From Silene latifolia (Eukaryota; Streptophyta; Magnoliopsida; Caryophyllales; Caryophyllaceae), in contig NC_133526.1 in the NCBI RefSeq assembly GCF_048544455.1, positions 10,990,001 to 11,054,000 on the forward strand: a stretch of DNA of 64,000 bases, written 5' to 3'. A model generated the notes under the pieces. The model saw nothing but the letters and a program-made list of their open reading frames with translations, was not told the DNA's origin and searched no databases. Shown here one piece after another: positions 57,262 to 64,000 of this stretch (position 1 is its first letter; the number at the start of each line of letters is the position of its first letter). Made by a program: the position numbers and the translations under genes.

Positions 57262-57338
57262 GTTGAATTAAACAAGCATAGATTTTAGCGGTTGAAATTC
57301 TGTAGAGATTAGGGTTTGTATATTTTGTCGAAAGAAAG

Positions 57339-60300
57339 ATGTCGTCGATAGACGCGGAAATAGCGAAGACGCAGGAGGAGAGGAAGAAAAGTGAGCAGGA
57401 GTTAGGATCTCTTTCAACTGTTAGTTATGATGTTGATCTCTATGGTGGGAATCAGCGAGACGGTTATCTTCATTCGATTCCTGTTGATGATGATGAGGAG
57501 ATTGTTGATGCTATGGAGAATAAGGTGGCTAGTAAATTGGCGTCGTACACGGCGCCAAAGTCTTTGTTAAAGGATATGCCGGGTGGTGTTGGGGGTGATG
57601 TTGAGGATGTGTTTAGGAAGCCTCAAAGGATTACTGACCGTGAGAATGAGTATCAGAGGAGACGGTTGGATCAGGTGATATCTCCAGATAGGAATGATGC
57701 TTTTGCTATGGGAGATAAGACTCCTGATGTTAATGTTAGGACGTATGCCGAGATTATGAGGGAGCAGGCTTTAAAGAGACAGAAGGAGGAGACGGAGAGA
57801 GCAATTTCGAAGAAGATGAAAGAGCAAGAGGAGCAGAAGAAGAAAACGGGGGAGGAGAAAGGTTCTGGTGCGGTGCCTGCTGAAGTTCAGTCATCCCAGA
57901 AGAGGAGGAATAGGTGGGACCAGTCACAGGATAAGCCAGCTGATGATGGAGCTGTTAAGAAGGCTAAAACGTCGTCTGATTGGGATATGCCGGATTCTAC
58001 CCCCGGGATTGGCAGGTGGGATGCCACACCCACGCCAGGTAGAGTTGGAGATGCTACACCTTCTGTTAGGAGGAATAGGTGGGATGAGACTCCAACACCT
58101 GGCCGCGTAAATGATTCAGATGCTACTCCGGCTGGTGGTGGTGTCACTCCGGGCATGACTCCTTCGGGGATGACATGGGATTCTACTCCAAAGATAGGCG
58201 GGATGGCAACACCTACACCGAAAAAGCAGAGGTCAAGGTGGGATGAGACTCCTGCCACCATGGGAAGCGCAACTCCAATGGCAGGGGCCACTCCAGCACC
58301 TATGACTCCTGGAGTGACCCCTTATGGTGGAATGGATCTCCCTACACCAACTCCCGGTCAGCTTAACTTGCGTGGTCCTCTTACACCCGAGCAATACAAC
58401 TTGATGAAGTGGGAGAAGGATATTGAGGAGAGGAACAGGCCACTGAGTGATGAAGAACTGGATGCCATGTTCCCTACTGAAGGTTATAAGATCTTGGAGC
58501 GTCCAGCTTCATATGTTCCAATTAGGACACCGGCTAGAAAGCTACTTGCGACACCCACTCCTATGGGCACCCCACTGTATTCAATACCAGTGGAGGATAG
58601 GGGCCAGCAGTTTGATGTGGGGAAGGAGCCTACTAATGGGCTGCCCTTCATGAAGCCAGAGGATTATCAGTATTTCGGTGTACTACTGAATGAAGAAAAC
58701 GAGGAAGAACTGTCACCAGAGGAGCAGAAGGAGAGAAAGATTATGAAGTTGCTACTTAAGGTGAAGAACGGTACGCCTCCACAGAGAAAAACTGCATTGC
58801 GTCAACTCACTGATAAGGCCCGAGAGCTTGGAGCAGGTCCATTGTTTAACCGAATATTGCCGCTGCTTATGCAGCCGACATTGGAGGACCAAGAGAGGCA
58901 TCTTCTGGTGAAGGTTATTGATAGGGTCTTGTATAAGCTTGATGAGTTGGTTCGACCTTATGTGCACAAGATTTTGGTGGTTATCGAGCCACTTTTGATT
59001 GATGAAGATTATTATGCTCGTGTTGAAGGGAGAGAGATTATTTCAAACTTAAGTAAGGCTGCTGGATTGGCAACTATGATTGCTGCCATGAGACCCGATA
59101 TCGACAATATTGATGAGTACGTGAGAAATACAACTGCAAGGGCTTTTAGTGTTGTTGCTTCAGCTCTGGGTATTCCTGCTTTGCTACCTTTCTTAAAGGC
59201 CGTGTGTCAAAGTAAGAAGTCCTGGCAAGCTAGGCACACTGGGATTAAGATTGTTCAGCAGATAGCCATTTTGATTGGTTGTGCAGTACTACCTCACTTG
59301 AGGTCCTTAGTTGAGATCATTGAACATGGTCTTAATGATGAGAATCAAAAGGTCAGAACAATTACCGCTCTTTCTCTGGCTGCCTTGGCAGAGGCTTCAG
59401 CTCCATATGGTATTGAAAGTTTTGATTCTGTGTTAAAGCCTTTGTGGAAAGGTATCCGGTCTCACCGTGGTAAGGTTTTGGCTGCATTTCTTAAGGCTAT
59501 TGGTTTTATTATTCCTTTGATGGATGCTCTTTATGCTAGCTATTATACAAAGGAAGTCATGTTTATTTTGATTCGGGAGTTCCAGTCACCCGATGAAGAA
59601 ATGAAAAAGATTGTGCTGAAAGTTGTAAAGCAGTGTGTAAGCACGGAAGGTGTGGAAGCTGACTACATCAGAAGTGACATCCTCCCGGAATTCTTTAAAC
59701 ATTTCTGGGTGCGGAGAATGGCACTTGACCGAAGAAATTACAAGCAGCTGGTGGAAACTACTGTAGAGATAGCCAATAAGGTTGGTGTGGCTGATATTGT
59801 AGGTAGGGTAGTGGAGGATCTTAAAGATGAGAGTGAACCGTATAGGCGTATGGTTATGGAGACTATAGAGAAAGTGGTGACTAACTTGGGAGCATCTGAT
59901 ATTGATGCTCGTTTGGAGGAGCTTCTTATTGATGGCATTCTGTATGCTTTCCAAGAGCAAACGAGTGATGATGCAAATGTAATGCTTAACGGATTTGGTG
60001 CTGTGGTCAATGCCCTTGGCCAGAGGGTCAAACCATATCTTCCCCAGATATGTGGTACAATCAAGTGGCGTTTGAACAACAAGAGTGCCAAAGTGAGACA
60101 ACAAGCTGCTGACCTGATTTCGAGAATTGCCGTGGTCATGAAACAGTGTGGAGAAGAGCAGCTCATGGGTCATTTGGGTGTGGTCCTCTATGAGTATCTC
60201 GGAGAAGAGTACCCAGAAGTGTTGGGATCAATCCTGGGAGCCCTCAAAGCCATTGTTAATGTTATTGGTATGACAAAGATGACCCCACCTATAAAAGATT

Positions 60301-61169
60301 TACTTCCCAGATTGACTCCTATTTTGAAGAATAGGCACGAGAAAGTGCAAGAGAATTGTATCGATCTTGTGGGCCGAATTGCTGATCGTGGAGCAGAATT
60401 TGTTCCTGCAAGGGAATGGATGAGAATATGCTTTGAGCTTCTTGAGATGCTCAAGGCTCACAAGAAAGGCATCAGAAGAGCCACTGTCAACACCTTTGGT
60501 TACATTGCTAAAGCCATCGGACCACAAGATGTGTTGGCCACTCTTCTGAACAATCTCAAGGTCCAAGAACGTCAGAACCGTGTTTGCACAACTGTGGCTA
60601 TCGCCATCGTTGCTGAGACTTGCTCGCCATTCACTGTCTTACCTGCACTCATGAACGAGTACCGGGTCCCTGAGCTTAATGTTCAAAATGGAGTATTAAA
60701 GTCCCTCTCTTTCCTTTTCGAGTATATTGGTGAAATGGGCAAGGATTACATCTATGCCGTGACCCCTCTTCTAGAAGATGCTCTCATGGACCGAGATTTG
60801 GTCCACAGGCAGACTGCGGCTTCTGCTGTGAAACACATGGCTCTTGGCGTGGCAGGCTTGGGTTGTGAAGATGCATTGGTTCACCTTATGAACTATGTGT
60901 GGCCCAACATCTTTGAGACTTCACCCCACGTCATTAATGCAGTTACGGAAGCTATTGAAGGAATGAGGGTTGCCCTTGGTGCTGCTGCCATACTGAACTA
61001 TTGCTTGCAGGGACTGTTCCACCCAGCTCGAAAAGTAAGGGAAGTTTACTGGAAGATATACAATTCTCTGTATATTGGAGCGCAGGATGCTCTTGTGGCT
61101 GCTTACCCCATTTTGGAGGATGAAGGAGAAAATGTCTACAGTAGACCTGAATTGATGATGTTTGTTTGA
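57339..61169 (+). CDS. SF3B1: Splicing factor 3B subunit 1 (SF3B1/SAP155), full length
   Basis: 1276 aa without introns in the CDS. It is the scaffold of SF3b in the nuclear U2 snRNP, holding the branch-point helix. Residues 1-200 are charged and flexible. Residues ~205-330 carry Thr-Pro repeats with Arg-Trp-Asp motifs (RWDQ, RWDA, RWDE), which bind U2AF-type domains and are phosphorylated. [13 protein letters not shown]...[10 protein letters not shown] (~367-400) is the SF3B6/p14-binding part. From ~465 to the end are HEAT repeats, including [13 protein letters not shown] at ~670, the human cancer hot-spot region, here unchanged. The C-terminal HEAT repeats ([40 protein letters not shown]) are extremely conserved. 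The start is supported by context and by the paralogue. Nothing is broken. Confidence 0.98.
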   Translation: MSSIDAEIAKTQEERKKSEQELGSLSTVSYDVDLYGGNQRDGYLHSIPVDDDEEIVDAMENKVASKLASYTAPKSLLKDMPGGVGGDVEDVFRKPQRITDRENEYQRRRLDQVISPDRNDAFAMGDKTPDVNVRTYAEIMREQALKRQKEETERAISKKMKEQEEQKKKTGEEKGSGAVPAEVQSSQKRRNRWDQSQDKPADDGAVKKAKTSSDWDMPDSTPGIGRWDATPTPGRVGDATPSVRRNRWDETPTPGRVNDSDATPAGGGVTPGMTPSGMTWDSTPKIGGMATPTPKKQRSRWDETPATMGSATPMAGATPAPMTPGVTPYGGMDLPTPTPGQLNLRGPLTPEQYNLMKWEKDIEERNRPLSDEELDAMFPTEGYKILERPASYVPIRTPARKLLATPTPMGTPLYSIPVEDRGQQFDVGKEPTNGLPFMKPEDYQYFGVLLNEENEEELSPEEQKERKIMKLLLKVKNGTPPQRKTALRQLTDKARELGAGPLFNRILPLLMQPTLEDQERHLLVKVIDRVLYKLDELVRPYVHKILVVIEPLLIDEDYYARVEGREIISNLSKAAGLATMIAAMRPDIDNIDEYVRNTTARAFSVVASALGIPALLPFLKAVCQSKKSWQARHTGIKIVQQIAILIGCAVLPHLRSLVEIIEHGLNDENQKVRTITALSLAALAEASAPYGIESFDSVLKPLWKGIRSHRGKVLAAFLKAIGFIIPLMDALYASYYTKEVMFILIREFQSPDEEMKKIVLKVVKQCVSTEGVEADYIRSDILPEFFKHFWVRRMALDRRNYKQLVETTVEIANKVGVADIVGRVVEDLKDESEPYRRMVMETIEKVVTNLGASDIDARLEELLIDGILYAFQEQTSDDANVMLNGFGAVVNALGQRVKPYLPQICGTIKWRLNNKSAKVRQQAADLISRIAVVMKQCGEEQLMGHLGVVLYEYLGEEYPEVLGSILGALKAIVNVIGMTKMTPPIKDLLPRLTPILKNRHEKVQENCIDLVGRIADRGAEFVPAREWMRICFELLEMLKAHKKGIRRATVNTFGYIAKAIGPQDVLATLLNNLKVQERQNRVCTTVAIAIVAETCSPFTVLPALMNEYRVPELNVQNGVLKSLSFLFEYIGEMGKDYIYAVTPLLEDALMDRDLVHRQTAASAVKHMALGVAGLGCEDALVHLMNYVWPNIFETSPHVINAVTEAIEGMRVALGAAAILNYCLQGLFHPARKVREVYWKIYNSLYIGAQDALVAAYPILEDEGENVYSRPELMMFV

Positions 61170-61832
61170 GAACTTTTCTTCGGTTTACTTTTTCCGATAG
61201 CTTTTGATACTCTAGTTTCGTGTTTTGTGCAATAATCTAGTTTCGTATGCTTGTATTCCGCTGTGACGCTTGGTTAATGTATGTTACTGAACCATCTACG
61301 GTTACTACGACTATAATGTGAGCGTAACCCTACTTTTTTGCATCTGTGTTTTTGTGCATCTGTTTGCTCATAATCTGACATGATTCAGGACATGTTGATG
61401 TGTGGACGAAAAGTTGTCAAGATGACCTCTCAGGGCTGAAAATTGGTACACAAACCCTACAATATACATTATGCTGGTCGAATAAAAATTCACGACCCTA
61501 CATCACGACAGGCGGAGACGATGGGCAAAAGCCGTAAACGCTGTATGGTAAGATGAGGTGACCTCTTAAATTCTGCTGGTATAATTGATGAAATTTATGA
61601 AAAAGACACCTACAGAAACTAAGTGTCAACCCACCATATCAAAAAGTTGATATATTCAGCTTGTCCCTTAGTGGAACATGCCAAGCTGTATTATCACTAT
61701 ACATTACACCCCTCCTTCCTTTATCAACCCACCATATTGTATCATTCTATATAAAATAAAATTTCAAAAACTTTATACTAAACTCTCAGAATCTTTTTTT
61801 CTCTCAATAATTTCAGCATTTTTTCCTTCATA
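61170..61832 (+). other. SF3B1 3' UTR and AGP promoter
   Basis: 61170-61330 is the likely SF3B1 3' UTR (T-rich, tttgtgcaataatc). No gene is seen in the rest. tctatataaaataaaa at about 61747 is a good TATA box for the downstream AGP gene, about 85 bp before its ATG. Confidence 0.55.
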
Positions 61833-62246
61833 ATGACTAAATTACATCTCCGTACACGGCTTCTTATGATCATATGTCTAACAATCTTTGCTGTTTACAC
61901 TTCACTTGCTGTACCAGTTCCGAAAACAACAATTAAACTGGTAACTATAGCTGCTGAACCTGCAGTGTTACCGTACTCCCCTGTTACTTCTCCTCCTCCG
62001 GGATTATCCCCAGATATTATTCCGTTGTTTCCTACACCAGGGTCACGTTCGGATTCAAGCCCTGATTCTTCGCTGCCTGTCATACCTTCAAGTCTGAGCC
62101 CACCAGACCCTGACTCTCAGGATACTCATCCAGAATCCAGCATTGCACCAAGTGGGGCGGTGCTGGAATCATCTGGATTTGCTCTGAGTCTTTCTGTTTC
62201 ACTGACTTCAGCAATTTTGCTTCTGTATTCCTTGGCTTTCTGGTGA
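61833..62246 (+). CDS. Classical arabinogalactan protein, AGP25/26/27-like
   Basis: 137 aa. An N-terminal signal peptide (LLMIICLTIFAVYTSLAVP) is followed by a Pro/Ser/Thr-rich middle (SPPPGLSPDIIPLFPTPGS and VIPSSLSPPDPDSQ) that offers sites for hydroxyproline-linked arabinogalactan. A C-terminal hydrophobic segment (FALSLSVSLTSAILLLYSLA) follows small residues, as in a GPI-anchor signal. This is the layout of short classical AGPs at the plasma membrane and cell wall, and the LSPDI..LFPTPG pattern recalls the AGP25-27 group. The ATG at 61833 is preferred; another in-frame ATG at 61866 would still leave a signal peptide. Single exon, 0.7 kb after SF3B1. Confidence 0.85.
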   Translation: MTKLHLRTRLLMIICLTIFAVYTSLAVPVPKTTIKLVTIAAEPAVLPYSPVTSPPPGLSPDIIPLFPTPGSRSDSSPDSSLPVIPSSLSPPDPDSQDTHPESSIAPSGAVLESSGFALSLSVSLTSAILLLYSLAFW

Positions 62247-62308
62247 ATGCAGCTTTTGAGGTATTGTTGTTAATAACTTGTGATGGTTTGATAGCATGGT
62301 GTTAAACT

Positions 62309-62469
62309 CAGTGGTGGAGCGAGGGGAGCTCACCGCCGCCAAAAAAATGAAAAGTTCAATAGTTCTAGTTAAATTTTCGAACTTTTGTCAAGTTTCGGTT
62401 ATGACATTACTTATTCACTCCCGCTGAAATTTCTCGCCCTCCCAACTGCAAATCCGGTCTCCGCCACTA
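62309..62469. mobile_element. hAT-like MITE
   Basis: cagtggtggagcga and the inverted end tctccgccacta bound 161 bp. Flanking 8-mers gttaaact (62301) and gttaatct (62470) differ at one base. The length of the flank and the YAGTGGYGGAG ends favour hAT. Non-coding. Confidence 0.6.
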
Positions 62470-62933
62470 GTTAATCTTATTTTTTAGGTTCTTGCATATT
62501 GTACTTTATATCTTCTACAAAGTTGGTATTTTTTATATTATTACAGCAAGTCTCCCTTGTGACGGATGCGACGTTTTGTTAATTTGTGTAAACTGTGAGT
62601 CTGTGACATTATATTTTTTTTTTAACTCCTCTTTATAATATTATCACGATGTTATCTTAAAGTAATACTATATTAGGAAGAAACCAAAGGCATAAAGCAA
62701 GAATAATTTGGGGTGATTGGAGTGGGTAGATTGGTGAATGATGGCCTCAAGTGGAACTTTTTGCTTTCTCTTTGGTGCATGATTAAGCAATAGTTGACAA
62801 GACTATGAGTATTCCTTTTTGCTTTAACCCTTTTTCCCTAGTAAAAATTATAAAGTGAAATTTTCATCGTGCAAATTTTGGAAAAAAGCCTTTTAATCTC
62901 CGTAAATTGGCTTTTGAGGTTTACTATGATCTA

Positions 62934-63167
62934 CTCCCTCCATTCAACTCCACTTTGCAACTTTTTATTTTGCGGACTATTCACAAGCGGACATTCAACT
63001 TCAATTTTCTCTCGATACATAAGTGAAAATATATTCATGTGGGATCTTATTTGATTCGTCTTTAAGAGTACATTAAAAATATCGAACTTTTATAATTTTT
63101 GCAAATACGCGGCTAATGATATTTATCGTGTAAAAGAAACTTGTAAAGTGGAGTTGAATGGAGGGAG
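62934..63167. mobile_element. Stowaway MITE with perfect TIRs
   Basis: ctccctccattcaactccac and its exact complement gtggagttgaatggagggag bound 234 bp, with TA on each side (62932-62933 and 63168-63169). Perfect terminal repeats suggest a young copy. Confidence 0.9.
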
Positions 63168-63169
63168 TA

Positions 63170-63864
63170 TATGTTGGTAGCCACAAGGTCATTGATTATT
63201 TGCACAAAAGATTGATTATCAATAAAATCTAGGCGACTGATAATGCACAACTTATGTTACTTGGTATCCGGCACGAGTGTCTGCCAAGTGTTGGAGTGGA
63301 CATCTTTATGAAAAATATATTCATAATTTGGCTTAAAATGAGGTGTTGAAGTGTCATACCCCTGTTCCGCTGTTCGAGTGTCGTACAAGGCCACACGGGT
63401 ACGAGGGAGAATTGCGGAAACAGAAGTCAGAGTAACATAGTGCACAACACCTGCACAAACGATTGATTATCGAACAAACGAAGCAACACCGATAATACAA
63501 CACCTGCACAAGAAATGGGCTTGGTTATCCGACTTCACCTGTACTGTAACGCGAATTTGATGTTAACATGTGGTGTCGCCATAACACGTAAGATAAACAA
63601 CAGTGACAGTTGAGGGACCAAATTTACACCCTAACAAAATACTCATAGTCTAGTTTGCACGATTTTGAACAATTTACAGAGTACTACACTAGCTGGAACA
63701 CGGAAGCCGACTTGACTTGAACAATTTACACCACTAAAACAGACTAAAACGAAAAAAACCTATATGAGACGCTTACATGTGAGACCATCTCACTAACCCT
63801 ATTATTAAAGGAGATATATATAGGGATTTGGGCTGTTGAGTCCGTCTCATACAAGACTCGCTCC
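63170..63864. other. Gene-free stretch between the Stowaway and the right-edge gene
   Basis: No gene. cctgcacaa recurs three times near 63450-63510, and gattgattatc recurs at 63209 and 63462. At 63755-63855 a tgagacgcttacatgtgagaccatctca-type sequence, with a gtccgtctcatacaag complement, looks like another small foldback repeat. The rest is probably the 3' UTR and flank of the right-edge gene. Confidence 0.4.
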
Positions 63865-64000
63865 TTAATTGAACATCCAAAACCAAGAACAGTTCCCTTT
63901 CTTCGGCAAGTATTTCATGATGGACTTTTTCAAAACCTTGTTGTCCTCTCTCAGAATTTCCATAGCTAAGCTCAACTGTCGGATCACTTCCCGTTTCTGT
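63865..64000 (-). CDS. C-terminus of a KIP1/NETWORKED-like protein (partial)
   Basis: The minus strand encodes the last 44 residues of a protein whose 5' part is beyond the window: QKREVIRQLSLAMEILREDN, then a lysine-rich stretch and a stop at 63865. The KREVIRQLxLAxExLRExN pattern is typical of the C-terminal coiled coil of NETWORKED/kinase-interacting (KIP1-like) plant proteins, which link actin to membranes. The assignment rests on this short piece only. Confidence 0.45.
   Translation of the reverse strand, partial: QKREVIRQLSLAMEILREDNKVLKKSIMKYLPKKGNCSWFWMFN

Noticed and set aside
57887-58291. 134-codon minus-strand frame
   Set aside because: Antisense shadow of the Thr-Pro repeat region of SF3B1, whose composition keeps the opposite strand open.
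59586-60173. 195- and 142-codon minus-strand frames
   Set aside because: Antisense to the conserved HEAT region of SF3B1; no recognisable protein.

Overview
The window is nuclear DNA of a flowering plant. It has an intact plant-type SF3B1 gene, a nuclear tRNA-Pro gene, an arabinogalactan-protein gene, a split gene for a probable plastid protein, and dense transposable elements of most plant classes. I see no bacterial or organellar gene organisation. I cannot assign a species from sequence alone.

Layout. 1-585: 3' end of a Copia-like LTR element. 800-1000: an array of short CG-rich palindromes. 3.0-6.7 kb: gene debris, namely a plant-mobile-domain gene fragment duplicated as a 1.5 kb inverted repeat, then a spliced 11-beta-HSD-like (SDR) pseudogene. 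7258-13068: a complete but non-coding LTR retrotransposon (element D, TSD GTTCG). 13.2-18.9 kb: several Helitron-like termini, a Stowaway MITE, a tRNA-Pro gene and a two-exon gene for a putative plastid protein. 19.48-19.70 kb: a tRNA-derived SINE with a 13-bp target-site duplication (TSD). 20.87-21.84 kb: an open reading frame for only the N-terminal part of SF3B1. 22-24.9 kb: a hAT-like element, a poly(A)-tailed retroinsertion and a second Stowaway.

25741-56657 is one nested block. A minus-strand L1-type LINE (TSD of at least 12 bp) is split by LTR element A (26937-51704, TSD GTCGA). A carries a Gag but no Pol. A is split in turn by a complete Sirevirus-like Copia element B (33969-45669, TSD GTATC; gag, pol and env-like frames) and by a probable solo LTR C (28468-32671, TSD TGGAC). 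C itself contains a long-TIR foldback MULE (28659-29924, TSD TTTACATA). Every boundary shows TG/CA ends or terminal inverted repeats plus a TSD, so the order of insertion can be read directly.

57339-61169 is full-length SF3B1 (1276 aa, uninterrupted CDS, intron in the 5' UTR). 61833-62246 is a classical AGP gene. The right edge holds the 3' end of a minus-strand gene resembling KIP1/NETWORKED proteins.

The two SF3B1 copies share the 5'-UTR intron acceptor region, so the short copy arose by DNA duplication rather than retroposition. With the LINE and its passengers removed, the copies lie about 4.6 kb apart. The short copy keeps the SF3B6/p14-binding segment but lacks every HEAT repeat, which makes it the best candidate here for an undescribed function.
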